From Toxorhynchites rutilus septentrionalis (Eukaryota > Arthropoda > Insecta > Diptera > Culicidae): a DNA stretch of 64,000 nt. The translations under genes were made by a program, and so were the position numbers. Positions 1-10,861 of the stretch are shown piece after piece; within the stretch, counting starts at the first letter, position 1, and every line of letters starts with the position of its first letter. Under the pieces are notes generated by a model. That model saw nothing but the letters and a program-made list of their open reading frames with translations. It was not told the DNA's origin and made no database searches. The stretch is from positions 160,345,335-160,409,334 of the forward strand of contig NC_073745.1 of assembly GCF_029784135.1 (NCBI RefSeq). Direction: 5' to 3'.

Positions 1-722
1 CCGAACTTTCGAACCAAAATTAGTTCCCTCTTAAAGTTGGAACAATATACGAGGTTTATGGATTATGTGTTTATTGATTATGTCTTCATTACTGAGAGTT
101 TTGTTCGAATAATTATTCAATGTAACCATTTTTGGCACGTTTTGGCATCCCGATGTATTACAATAAATGAGTTTAAAAATGACAGAAAATTTGCTACTCC
201 CTCATACTGGTAAATCATTCGTAAAATATATACACCAGGGGTAGCCAAACTTTTAGTCATTGTGGGCGACTAATTGTTCGAATGATAGGTTGGGGTCTAC
301 CAACGTTGATTGTATTGACGAATTATTAGAAAATGAATTTAATACGAAACTATAAAACAGAGTTTGTACTAAAGGAAAAACATATTTAAAAAACAGAAAA
401 TCATTATCGATTACTAAATGATTGATAAAAGAACATTATTTTCTTTACAGTCTTATTTTTAAATATTAGACAATGTTTGAAGAGTTTTTTTTTTAAACAC
501 CCAAGTAGACTATTATATTTCTTAATTACCTCGGTGATAAGAACTATCATTAGCAGAAATAATATGGCGTTGTAGGTACGATTAAAAATTAAATTGATTG
601 GGTAGTCCAAGTAGAGCTAAACAAATCAAAATATGGTCAAAGGAACGTTTCCACCACACCTTGATGTTGGATAAACGTTTTCAAATTGACATTAAACAGC
701 ATTTAACGAACAATATTGGCTA
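1..722. other. no recognised feature
   Basis: AT-rich sequence. Short open frames on both strands have no recognisable motif or codon structure. I see no gene, RNA or element end before the MITE at 725. Confidence 0.5.
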
Positions 723-724
723 TA

Positions 725-939
725 CAGGTCCGACTCGATTATATATTTCCGACCATTTTTTTTCAACAATTATTTACAAATCCTATGCATAATCGAATCT
801 CAAGAAAACAATTTTTTCATTAATGTATGAATGTCAAACATTAATAGAAAAATAGCTTTTTTGTGATTCTATTTTGTATTGGATTCGAAAATTAACGTTG
901 AAAGTGTAATTGCGATTATATATAATCGAGTCGGACCTG
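725..939. mobile_element. pogo-like MITE (215 bp) with TA target duplication
   Basis: The left end reads CAGGTCCGACTCGATTATAT and the right end is its reverse complement, so the terminal inverted repeats are at least 20 bp and essentially perfect. Each end is flanked by TA (723-724 and 940-941), the target site of Tc1/mariner/pogo transposons. There is no coding capacity, so it would need a transposase in trans. CAG-starting ends fit the pogo/Tigger branch. Similar CGATTATATA motifs recur at 26.34 kb and 29.93 kb, so related copies exist in the window. Confidence 0.8.
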
Positions 940-941
940 TA

Positions 942-1579
942 CCGTGACAATTTCAAGTTGCGTGAACAAGGGTTGAATAGAGGTTTTGATGGCAAATAGT
1001 TGAGGCATTATTAGGCATACGGCTGAACGAAACTATCATAAAAACGTTTCACTGATGGAGAATTGATAGTTGGGTATATCATCATGGGTTGCATCATGGG
1101 TAGAATTTTCTATTATTTTCTAAAGAGCACATTTCTCATCGAAAATATGATTATTTTTTCATTTTGTATTGCTTTTCGAACTCATACGGCGGATGTATAA
1201 TTGATTTCAGTATTCCCAATTTGTCATTTTAGTTATGATAGTAAATCATGAAGAAAACAATCCTAGTAATATTTTTTTGGTTTAGTACAAGCTATGATCG
1301 AACAACTGGATGTGTAAAAATCAAATAACTAACAATCTGAATATTAAAAAAATCAAAACAGAAACTTACACGAAGAAATATCCTCTCACTGCTAATATGT
1401 ATCATTGAGATCAATACAAACAACTTATAAAAAAATCACGGTAAAAAGTGAGGGAATATTCAACTCGTAGGTTTTAAAAGAGGCACTATCCTAGATCAGC
1501 TGGCGAGCGCCTAGGAATAGCTACGCGGGCGACCGGTAGACCGCGGACTACCGTTTGGCCACCCGTGATATACGCTATA
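942..1579. other. no recognised feature
   Basis: About 640 bp between the pogo-like MITE and the hairpin at 1580. No reading frame, tRNA or element end was recognised. Confidence 0.4.
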
Positions 1580-1706
1580 ACAATATAAGAGCAATATGAG
1601 CGAGCGGAACAAGAGACAAATTGCAAATAAACACGCATTCAATCAATATGCGTGCTTATTTGTAATGTGGCTCTTGTTTCGCTCGCTCATATTGCTCTTA
1701 TATTGT
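1580..1706. repeat. long near-perfect hairpin
   Basis: Two arms of about 60 bp, starting ACAATATAAGAGCAATATGA and ending with its reverse complement, are separated by a loop of about 7 bases. The stem has only a few mismatches. Such a structure may be a snap-back MITE or the source of a hairpin RNA. I see no promoter that decides between the two. Confidence 0.8.
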
Positions 1707-1999
1707 ATTTGCATACTTTGCCATATACACGGCCTAGACCAAAAAGGATATAGATTCACGTTTATGCTCTCCTTTTTACTCTTAGAAAACACGTTCCAAC
1801 TTAATTTTATAATGAGGTGTAATATTATCACACATTTATACAACAGCACCAGTGGCTATGTGGATAGCGTGGTCGTGTAAAACACAGGGCTGTGGAGTCG
1901 GAGAAAATTTTCCCGACCCCAACTCTGACTCCGACTCCCCACAATCACTAGTACCGACTCCGACTCTGATTCCTGCTGAGAAAAAACAAATAATTCTAA

Positions 2000-2560
2000 A
2001 TCAGATTTTTCATTACCACGTTTTATTTACGTTTTTTCTGATTAGCCAAAAAAAATAAACATCAAAATTCAGAATCCTCGTAAACTCAGAATTGCTCCAG
2101 CTTAATTTTCCTTCGTGGTGGCACGGGGACTTCACAATTTTTCAAAACAGGGAACAGTAGGGTAGCAATGGATGTATGGAAAAAATTTCATCATCGAATT
2201 TCAAAAACCGACCATGTACATTATGTTTATTACCAGTTCCTTCCCTGATCTCATCGGAGAAGGAGTTGTTTTTCTTTCGCTCCAGAGTGGAAAGCAAGTA
2301 TCAAGTTTTTCAGTATTACTCTTTTGCTACCTATTTTTTAAAATTTGTATTTTACAGGTATACATACTCGCCAGCACTCAGGATCCAAACAGGGCACCCA
2401 TCGATTACCTGGACTAACATCGTCACCGGCTTGCAGTCAGCTACCCAGCTTGTTGAAGTTACTCTTCGAAAACAGGTAGGCTAAGTTCTGCTTTTTGCTA
2501 CCCTTTTTTGCTTTTCCTTCCTGTTGTTACCGTCCTCATTAACAAAAAATTAATTTCTTA
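2000..2560. other. hAT interior and LINE copy A leader, non-coding
   Basis: This holds the left copy of the hAT inverted segment (about 2157-2237) and then sequence leading into LINE copy A. The exact LINE 5' end could not be fixed. The short overlapping open frames at 2172-2484 have no recognised product. Confidence 0.4.
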
Positions 2561-2570
2561 CCTTCACAAT

Positions 2571-3875
2571 GGAAGTGGATGTTACTAAACACCACTGTCC
2601 CCCTGCCCTCACATTCCTAATAATGATTCAACTATCCCAGAGCCGGGGAACCCACCATCAAAAATAGCTCCTCGGAATAAGTTCTATCCTGAAGATTCCG
2701 ATGGACCATACCTTTTTTTTTCGCCCCCGACAGAAAGCTCTGAGAATTTTGACAATAGCCAGAGAACTCAAAAAGAATTTCAACACGGTCGATTCGATAA
2801 AGCTAATTAGACAGAACAAGCTTCGCGTGGTTGTCAAAGACCGCAAGCAAGCCACTGAGATTACGCAATGCAAACTTTTTACGTAGGAATATTTTGTTTA
2901 TATTCCTTCAAAAGACGTTGAAATTGATGGTGTCATCACCGACCCTAGTCTAACGTGTGATGAAATAATAAACGAAAGAAAAGGTCGATTCAAGAATGCC
3001 AATATTGATCATCTGAAGATACTTGCTTGCAAGAAATTGCATTCGGTATCTCATTCCGAAAAAAGGAAAGAGTACTTCGAATCGAAAAGCTCTTCCACAA
3101 TTTGTGGAAATTGAAAAGGTTTTGCTTCCGGTGCGCCTTTACGTACATAAAGTGATGAGTTATATGAAATGCAAGCAATTAGGGCATACAGACTCCCACT
3201 GCAGCAACAAGATTCGTTGTGCAAAATGTGGGGGGGATGCATGAGGATAAATCATGCTCTGAAGATACCGATAACTGCATTTTTTGCAAAGGAGAAGTTC
3301 ACGATCTTTCTGCGTGTCCAGCGTTTAAATCGTGGGAGGCAAAAGTTAAGAACTCTCTCTAACAACGATCCAAGACGACTTATGCTGAAATGCTCAAAAT
3401 GGCTGCGGCAAAAGATACCCCTAATCCTGGAGCACAAGAGAACCCTTATGCAATTCTGCCAACCGATGATTGTGAAAATTTTACTTCCCTTGAAGAAGCA
3501 TTCATGTCAATACCGGGAGGCTCAAGAAAAAGAAAAAATTCTGCTCCTCTTTCTCCTCCGACTCCACGTAAGAAGCAAGAAAACGTTAAAACAATTGAGA
3601 AATCCTCTGGAAATGATAAAACTCCAAAACAAATACCTCCAAAGCAAACACCACCTGGTTTTACTTCCCCGAGAACACAAAAAGACGTGAACACTCCGTC
3701 CGGGTCTTCCAAAGCTGGGATATTTTCCCTTCCAAGTATTGCGAGTCACATTCTAGATGCTTTAAACATTCCCGAGCCCCTCAAAAGTATTATCATTAGT
3801 TTGGTTCCTGCATTGTTTTCATTCTTGACAGAAAAATGGCCCCTCCTTGCAACCATTTTCTCTCTAGATGCCTAA
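2571..3875 (+). pseudogene. LINE copy A, ORF1 (gag-like), broken
   Basis: This is the decayed nucleic-acid-binding ORF1 protein of an I/Loner-type LINE. It begins near an ATG at 2571. Segment 2701-2886 matches residues about 105-165 of the ORF1 of copy B (43321-44778): shared FFRP, a KAL-R core and NKLRVVV-DRK. Around 3120-3240 is a zinc-knuckle stretch with KCKQLGH and CAKCGG, and 3390-3875 is the proline/lysine-rich C-terminal part. Several frameshifts and stops separate these pieces, so no full protein is possible. The reading overlaps the start of ORF2 at 3868, as expected for a bicistronic LINE. Confidence 0.85.
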
Positions 3876-4965
3876 TTGTTCTATAAGCGATATAGATACA
3901 ATCAAAGTTATTCAATGGAACTGCAGAAGTATTAAACCCAAAATCAAATCGTTAAAATTTTTAGTCAACAATATAAATTCTGACGTATTTGCTCTTTGTG
4001 AAACATGTGTCGTATACGATCTTACTCATAATATTGACTGGGAGAAATTTTCTAGTATTATATCAGAGAGCATCAATTCGACTCCTGAACTTCCACCTCT
4101 CGAAGAATATGATTTCATTGCTAGTTTGATTTACCACACTGCCATTCAAGCTGAAACGAAACGTTTCCCTGGTGCAAAACTTCGCTGACGCCCTGGTGCT
4201 CCTTGGTGGGACAAAGAGTTCTCGAATGCTTATTTCAATAAATCCTCTGCTTTCAAAAATTTTCGCAAAAATGGTTCGATGGAAAATTTTGATAAGTATG
4301 AACTTTTAGAGGCCAAATTCAAAAATCTTATTGGAGCGAAAAAACGCAGTTACTGGCGACGATATGTCAATGGTTTGTCAAAGGAAACATCTATGAGTAC
4401 CCTATGGAACACAGCCAGGTGTTTGCGAAACAAAAACCATACAAACGAAAACAAAGAGTATTCCGACCGATAGATTCTTGATTTTGCCAAAGAAGTATGT
4501 CCAGATTTTGTCCCTGCAGAAGACATATCTCGTAATACATCGTCATCCAATACTAATAACGAGACATTGTTCTCTATGACTGAATTCTGACTTGCACTTC
4601 TTTCGTGCAATAATTCAGCTCTTGGTTCCAATGGAACCAAATCTAATCTTTTGAAGAACCTTCCAAACGTCGCTAAGAAACGTTTATTAAGGTTATTTAA
4701 TAAGTTTATTCAGCAAAATATTGTCCCTATCGAGTGGAGGCAAGTGAGAGTAATAGCCATTCAAAAACCGAATAAGCCAGCTTCCCACCATAACTCATAC
4801 AGACCAATAGCCATGCTATCTTGCATCCGGAAGTTATTGGAAAAAATGATACTCCGACGTTTGGACGAATGGGTTAAGAAGACTAACTTTTTATCAGATA
4901 CACAGTTCGGTTTCCGCAAGGGCAAAGGGGCAAATGATTGTCTCGCGTTACTTGCTTTCGATATT
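3868..4965 (+). pseudogene. LINE copy A, ORF2 5' part: deleted endonuclease and start of RT
   Basis: The frame at 3868 starts with the APE-type endonuclease motif QWNCRS and continues to FALCET, then jumps to the linker PPLEEYDF. More than 100 residues of the endonuclease, including the catalytic DFN and SDH regions, are missing relative to a normal enzyme. Stops follow near 4186 and 4471. The frame 4651-4965 holds the reverse transcriptase fingers: VIAIQKPNKP, SYRPIAMLSC, KLLEKMI and TQFGFRKG. The reading is then cut at 4966 by a Jockey fragment in the opposite orientation and resumes at about 5603. Confidence 0.88.
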
Positions 4966-5602
4966 TATTTATTTAATTCACAAATACAACAGGCTACAAC
5001 ACATGCCCTAATGTATGATATAAAAAACTAAAACTAAAACTATTTTTCACTAAGCCTACTAAAACTAATACATAAGAAATTTCACATTATGTGAGAGCAA
5101 TAACATATATTTTTTTAGGGACGAACGTGAAAGATGACAGTCAAAACAGGAGCTACAACGGTTAAACACACGGCACATACTAGTCACAGGTTCATGGTAT
5201 CCGTAATTTATTCGTTTTAAGGAGATGTAGAGAAAATGACGAGAACGCAAGTTACGAAGATTGACATTAAAGTTGATTAACCGGAGGAGCTCAGGACAGT
5301 CGATGTTAGCGGTAATTAAGTCCGAAGTAAATAGGGCCTTGGCAACGCTTCTCCGTGAAACTAATGAATCAAGCTCTATTAGTTTGCATCGATCCTCGTA
5401 GATAGGGAGATTTATTGGGTCATTCCATGGTAAATTGCGTAGTGCGAATCGGATGAATTTCCGCTGGATCGTCTCACACCACACAAGCATACTCTAGAAT
5501 CGAGCGAACCAACGAGCAATAGAGAGTCTTGATACAGTGCACGTCCTTGAATCGCTTTGTGACGCGGAAGATAAATCCAAGTGTTCTGGACGCTTTAGCG
5601 AT
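4966..5602 (-). mobile_element. 5'-truncated Jockey-type LINE fragment inserted in LINE copy A
   Basis: The minus strand (about 5600 to 5065) encodes the C-terminal end of a Jockey-clade ORF2: TLGFIF, then EYACVVW after a frameshift, QRKFIRFALR, RSVAKALFTSDL and a final FDCHLSRSS. The element's 3' tail is the TTTATTTATTTA stretch at its left end. It separates the LINE copy A codons ...LLAF-DI from the resuming QTTFGN-KKQMAS reading. GATATT occurs at both junctions (4960-4965 and 5603-5608), a probable 6-bp target duplication. A related C-terminus lies at 59.4-59.9 kb, there lacking about 18 residues after QRKFIR. Confidence 0.82.
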
Positions 5603-6440
5603 GATATTCAGACGACCTTTGGTAATAAAAAACAGATGGCTTCTGTTTTCTTAGACATTAAAGGGGCGTTTGACTCAGTATCTATAAGAATTTTATCCGA
5701 TAAACCTCACAACCATGGATTTTCACCAATATTAAACAACTTTTTGTTTAATCTGTTATCCGAAAAGCACATGCACTTTTCTCATGGAAATTGTGCCGTT
5801 TCTAGGACTAGCTACATAGGTCTCCCTCAAGGTTCTTGCTTAAGTCATCTTCTTTATAATTTCTATATTAATGATATAGATGATCATCTTGCAGATGAAT
5901 GTACTTTGAGGCAACTGGCAGACGATAGTGTTGTATCCATATCAGGTACTAGAACTATTGATTTGCAAAGACCGCTGCAAATTTCCTTAAATAATTTATC
6001 TACATGGGCTGTGAAGCTAGGTATTGAATTCTCAACTGAGAAAACAGAAATGGTTGTATTTTCTAGGAAACACCAACCTCCCGAACTTCTGCTTCAATTG
6101 TTCAACAAAATCATCATTCAATCCACAAGCTTCAAATATCTTGGAGTTTGGTTTGATGCTAAATGTACATGGGGAAAACAAATTGCGTATCTGAATAAAA
6201 ATGTCAACAGAGAACATATTTTCTCCGGACAGTTACTGGAACATGGTGGGGTGCTCATCCAGAAGACCTAATACGACTGTACAAAACTACAATACTGTCA
6301 ATCATGGAGTATGGTTTGTTTTGTTTCCGTTCTGCTGCTAACTGGAGAGGATACAGTATCGTTGCGTGCGTTTAGCCTTAGGGTGCATGCAATCAACACA
6401 CAACATGAGCCTTGAAGTCCTGGCAGGTGTTTTACCATTA
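5603..6440 (+). pseudogene. LINE copy A, ORF2 reverse transcriptase palm, frameshifted
   Basis: This continues the reverse transcriptase of copy A after the Jockey insertion. The frame to 6271 shows KQMASVFLDIKGAFDSVS (motif A), GLPQGSCLS (motif B) and RQLADDSVV (the catalytic LADD, motif C), then TEKTEMVVFSRK and FKYLGVWFD. After 6271 the homology to copy B continues in other frames (GAHPEDLIRL, SIMEYG, AGVLPLQ) until the SINE at 6448. Frameshifts make it non-functional. The KKQMAS junction here shows what copy B had before its stop codon. Confidence 0.88.
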
Positions 6441-6447
6441 CAGGTTC

Positions 6448-6606
6448 ATGAGGAGGCGATCTGGCGTAGTGGTAACATCCATGCCTCTCACGCTAAAGGT
6501 CACGAGTTCAATTCTCACTCCTGACATTCTTCCAAAAATGGAAGTAAAAAGTGACGAACCAGCCAAATGAGTTGAAAGTCACTATAATACAGATTAAAAA
6601 AAAATG
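6448..6606 (+). mobile_element. tRNA-derived SINE, family B, in LINE copy A
   Basis: The tRNA-like head contains an A box-like GGCGTAGTGGTAAC and a B box-like GGTCACGAGTTCAATTC. A short tRNA-unrelated body and an A-rich tail follow. CAGGTTC flanks it exactly (6441-6447 and 6607-6613). The LINE codons read straight on when the SINE is skipped, which proves an insertion. A second copy of the family lies on the minus strand at 15567-15727. Confidence 0.88.
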
Positions 6607-6613
6607 CAGGTTC

Positions 6614-7782
6614 GTTTTTGGGAACTGTCCTATCGCTTCTTAATCCGAAGCGAAATCATGAACCCATTAGTAATTGAGAATTGTATATAGCTTCTCGAAT
6701 TGAACCAACGGTCGAGATCCATGGATCTGTACTCTCATAACATTTCTCAAGAAATAAAACCTTCAGCAGACATCTTCAATAATGATAGCTTTCCGAACTT
6801 TTGCAGATCTTCCGTTGACTTCGATCTTTCTATGAAGGACGAAACTCGAGACATTTCAGATCATCTTCGATCATCGTTATACCCTAATATTTTCGCTTCA
6901 AAATATAACCATATCAATTCTTCAAGAATGTTTTTCACTGATGGTTCAAGAATCAACGGATCCACTGGTTTTTGTATCTTTAATGAACATTACACTAGCT
7001 TCCATAAACTTGAAGACCCTTGTTCAGTGTATGTTGCCGAACTGGCTGCAATATATCATGCAATTAAGACCATTGAGTCCTTACCACCTGATCACTATTT
7101 TATTTTCTCTGATAGTCTTAGCAGTATACAAGCCATTCAATCCTTGAAACAACAGACGAAAGCATCATATTTTCTTATCAAAATTAGGAATGCATTGAAT
7201 TTTCTTGTTGATAAAAGTATTCGAATCACTTTTATTTGGATTCCTTCCCATTGCTCTATTCCTGGTAATGAGAAAGCGGATACACTCGCAAAGATGGGTA
7301 GTATGCAGGGGCCAGTTTTTGAAAGACAAATAGCGTATCGGGAATTCTTCTCTATTTCCCGACAGCAGTCACTCACCAGTTGGCAAAACCAATGGAACAG
7401 AGATAAGCTTGAGAGATGGCTATACTCTATTATCCCCAAAGTTTCAACGAAGGTCTGGTTTAAAGGGTTAGATCTTGACAGAAATTTTATTAGAACTATG
7501 TCCAGATTGATGTCCAATCTTTCCGCGCTAAATGCGCATCTCTTCCGCATAGGTCTTGCTATCAACAATTTATGCAATTGTGGTGGAGGGTATCATGACA
7601 TCGAGCACGTTATGACCAAAGAACGTAATGAATTTTGCAATGAAAGAATCAAACTGGTTACCGATTTAAAGGCCCAAGGAGTACACTCACGCATGCCAGT
7701 TCGCGATATCTTAGCTACTCGAGACCCTAATTGCATGATCCCCATATATGTCTTCCTAAGAATCGCAAATGTTATTATTTAG
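6614..7782 (+). pseudogene. LINE copy A, ORF2 RNase H and C-terminal domain
   Basis: The open frame from about 6700 encodes a ribonuclease H domain: MFFTDGSRING (first Asp), YVAELAAIYHA (Glu), IFSDSLSS (Asp) and WIPSHCSIPGNEKADTLA (His/Asp loop). The C-terminal region has CNCGGGYHDIEH, a Cys/His motif typical of the I/Loner group, and ends MPVRDILATRDP. It aligns along its whole length with copy B. The 3' untranslated part is lost at the foldback repeat starting at 7824. An intact RNase H reading inside an otherwise dead element is simply the least decayed part. Confidence 0.88.
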
Positions 7783-7823
7783 GTCACATCTCCTACTCCC
7801 GCTGTTAATTCTCCCTTCCTTCC

Positions 7824-8324
7824 GGACATGATTTAGGGGTGCCTCAAAGCGCTCAAAGTTTTGATTTTTTCATCCTCGAAAACCTTCCAAGGGGGGAGTA
7901 AAGGAAATTTGAAAAATCGAATTTTTTTTTCGATGCCAAATGACTTAAAAATGCATGAAACGTCGATATCTGATGTCATCTCGAAAAAAAATTTGGCATA
8001 AAATCGACCTTTTGGCAATGAAGGTATGGAAGGTATGGCATTTTGTGTATTGGCCCAAAAAAATGACCTGTGCAAAATTTCAGCTCAATCGGACATGATT
8101 TATGGGTGCCTCAAATCACTCAAAGTTTTGATTCCAAAAAGTCGATTTTCGGCCAAAAATTTTTTTTCGGGATGACACCAGATCTCGACGTTTCATGCAT
8201 TTTAAGTCATTTGGCATCGAAAAAAAAATCGATTTTCCAAATTTCCTTTACTCCCCCTTGGAAGATTTTCGAGGATGAAAAATCAAAACTTTAAGCGCTT
8301 TGAGGCACCCCTAAATCATGTCCG
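7824..8324. repeat. foldback repeat: 190-bp inverted arms
   Basis: The left arm 7824-8013 and right arm 8136-8324 are imperfect reverse complements, with GGACATGATTTAGGGGTGCC at the outer end and TGCATGAAACGTCGATATC inside. The spacer of about 120 bp holds a further direct copy of the outer end (GGACATGATTTATGGGTGCC at 8094), so the structure is itself nested. Homology to the outer flank continues to CCTGTGCAAA at about 8346. There is no coding content. Confidence 0.85.
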
Positions 8325-8390
8325 ATTGAGCTGAAACTTTGCACAGGTAATTTGTTTTTGGCTAATAAACAAAATGTACATGGTCGGTTT

Positions 8391-8670
8391 AGGGTGCTCC
8401 CTTGGCCGAGTGGTTAGCGTCATAACTAACATGCCGGGTGTTCGGGTTCGATTCCCGTTCTGGGAATTTTTCGGGGGAATTTTTCGTCAAAGAAATTTCC
8501 TCCGACTTGCACTTTGATCACGCGTATTCTAGAGCTTGCCACTCAGAATGCATTCAAGGCGTGTTATTTGGCATAGAAATCTCAACTAAGTACTAATAAA
8601 AATGACGCAAGTAATACTACGTTGAGACGGCAAAGTTCCTCTAGGAACGTTAGTGCCATTGAAGAAGAAG
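8391..8670 (+). mobile_element. tRNA-derived SINE, family A
   Basis: The head has an A box (TTGGCCGAGTGGTTAGCG) and a B box (GGGTTCGATTCCCGTTCTGG), as in a Ser/Leu-type tRNA. The body is about 200 bp and the 3' end is GAAGAAGAAG. The target duplication is ACATGGTCGGTTT (8378-8390) and ACATGGTCGATTT (8671-8683). Other copies are at 35941 (full) and 55244 (3' part only). The organisation is like the Feilai-type SINEs of mosquitoes; identity with Feilai was not tested. Confidence 0.88.
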
Positions 8671-8853
8671 ACATGGTCGATTTTTTAAATTTGACATGAC
8701 CATTTTCGCTGCCACCCTAGGGAACAGCCTTTCTACTCTGACTTTAATTGATGGTGTAGGCGAAGTTGGAAGACTGGTCGACTCCGACTCCGCCTCTTAA
8801 TGCAATAAAATCCCTTCCGACTCCGACTCCGACTCCATAGCCCTGGTAAAACA

Positions 8854-9604
8854 ACCTTACATTCCAGCCGGCCTTGGTTCGTTTCCCGTTGACATCGTTT
8901 GGACTTTTTTCTTGGGTACAATCCTAAACTGACGTTCTGTCTGAGAGAAAGAGATGTCTGCTCCCATACATTTTAAAGCTTTTGAAAAAGGTGCTTCAGA
9001 TACAATTTTTGTAAGAGATTATTTTACCACATGAAGAAAAAAAAGTGTTCCATTCATATTGAACATTAATTTGATACAGAGAATATAATTTCTTTTTGAA
9101 AGGTTTTCATTCTGCCTGAATACTCATTATTATCTCGTAAAACGCAGTTCAATGGCGTGTCGTTCATTTTGTTTTCACCGTGAAGTGGAAACGGGAATAA
9201 AGCCGAAAATGTTTTCTGCCAACGCTTGTTTGGGTGTAGATTCTGGAGAACGAGCAAGTGGATTCGCTTGCTAAAGTCTGGCAAAATCCGTACATATGGA
9301 TTATTTCGTAGGAGTGCCTTCAACGAATATGATAGTTATAAAAGTTCAATATTTGACTCGGAACCTGCTCTTTTCAAGCTTTACATGTTTTCCTGATTAA
9401 CCCTTTGCGGTCTTCTTAAATTTGCATTTGGGTGTCGTACTGGTGGAAAATATTTTTATTTGGAATAGAAAGGACACAAAACATGTACGAATATGGAAGA
9501 TAAACAAGATTTGTTTATTTTTCGTGAACTACGTATACGAATCTACGAACTACGTAGATACGTATTTACTGAACAATGTGGTTTAATGTAATATTTTTAT
9601 GTAA
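8854..9604. other. no recognised feature
   Basis: I find no reading frame with recognisable motifs and no element ends in these 750 bp. Confidence 0.4.
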
Positions 9605-9607
9605 AAA

Positions 9608-10420
9608 CTAGCTGACCCGGTAAACTTCGTCCCGCCCAGAATGGATTATTTGTTATGAATACTTTCAAACATTCAAGTTTTCTTGATAAACGAACGTTCA
9701 ACGTTTTAATTGACCCTTTTCAATTTCCATTTACTGTAAGTTTCCTAGTACCACATATTCACAATTCTCGTTCAAAATTCTTTAATAACTTGCAAATAAC
9801 ATGTTGTTGGAATACATGTTTGATATAAAAATATAATGAAATGGACCAGCTCAAATCGGACGATCCCTTTCTCGGAATTTGCGCTTACCAACACATTTGG
9901 CGATCCATTTTTATTCATATAGACACCAAACATCAATAGGACTAACAACGCTTATCACGATGTAATTATAGAACATATGGGAATTCAAATTTCCGTATTT
10001 TCCCGTTTTCCTTTTCAGTGTTTTTCGAAAATTATCATTTGTCATGTTTGGTTCGAATATGGTTTGTTAAAATATGTATGATATTTCTATGGGACCCCTC
10101 TCCCCCTTCCAAAGAAGGGAAAAGTGTCATACCATCATAGGAATATTTATTGTACTGTAAAATCCTCACATTCCAATTTTGGTTCCATTTATTTGATTAG
10201 TTCTCGAGTTATGCAAAAAAAAAGAGGTTCATTTGTATGGCATCCACCTTTTAGAGAGGGAGGTGGAGTGTCGGTTCGGTTTGTCGGTTTGGTTCATTAT
10301 ATTGTCTGGTTCACAAGTCGTGGTTCGAATACGCTAGTAGGAGCAAAATGCGAACAACTTCACATTAACTCAACAGCCCTCACGGTTCGTTTGAAAATAC
10401 ATGACAACACGTTATCCTAA
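9608..10420. repeat. dispersed non-coding repeat with duplicated internal module
   Basis: It starts with AACTAGCTGACCCGGTAAAC, a motif I know as widely dispersed in insect genomes. Two related modules follow, each with a pyrimidine/purine-rich box (CCCCTCTCCCCCTTCC at about 10087, TTTTAGAGAGGGAGGTGG at about 10250) and the phrase TTCTCGAGTTATGCA between them. The class is not assigned; it may be the 3' end of a non-LTR or Helitron-like element. Confidence 0.4.
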
Positions 10421-10861
10421 GCTTAAGAACATTATTTTTCCACCAAGTCGCCGATGAAAATCTAATGCAAAATAGTTGCTTTTAGCCGTTGGCGACTTAA
10501 GTTAGGAAATTTACACCTATAAATGCTAATGTGCAGCCTCGGCAGGTTAGTGAGGATGCTCTAATTGAAAAATTCACTGTTCAATGACTATAGCACGTTT
10601 GCCTTCATCAGTTGTCATTTTCTGAGAAAATCTCAATAAGTGTGTATTTTTTCAATATTTTCAAGTGTTCGCGAAATAGCCCATCTCAGTCGTTGACTCT
10701 TTTTTCCCGCATGCACTTATTACATAAGACTACTCTTCTTGAAAAAAAAAGTTATATGTAAAATATAATCAATTTAATTATATGCCAATTACAAACTTTT
10801 AGATCTGGAAAACTAGACAACAAAAAAAAGGAAAATGGGTTTATTACAGACATCATTGTAC

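Larger units (their letters stand above)
1885..8845. mobile_element. hAT-like non-autonomous element, enlarged by nested insertions
   Basis: The left end is CAGGGCTGTGGAGTCGGA (1885) and the right end, read on the minus strand, is CAGGGCTATGGAGTCGGA (8845). GTAAAACA flanks both ends exactly (1877-1884 and 8846-8853). An 8-bp target duplication with CAGGG-type ends is the signature of the hAT superfamily. GACTCC tandem runs lie next to both ends. A second inverted segment, AACCGACCATGTACATT, occurs at about 2206 (+) and 8372-8388 (-). No hAT transposase is visible. Most of the nearly 7 kb is later insertion: LINE copy A with a nested Jockey fragment and SINE, a foldback segment, and a SINE at 8391. 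Confidence 0.8.

Noticed and set aside
598..792. 64-codon open frame across the left end of the pogo-like MITE
   Set aside because: It runs through the MITE terminal repeat, has no motif, and is not opened by an ATG (the frame starts at TTG).
1596..1880. Overlapping open frames on both strands at the hairpin
   Set aside because: They are mirror readings of the 127-bp palindrome (SERNKRQI versus SERNKSHI), not genes.
8391..8470. A functional tRNA gene (Ser/Leu-like) at the SINE head
   Set aside because: A and B boxes are present, but it is followed by a SINE body, occurs in several copies with target duplications, and has no clean acceptor stem pairing.
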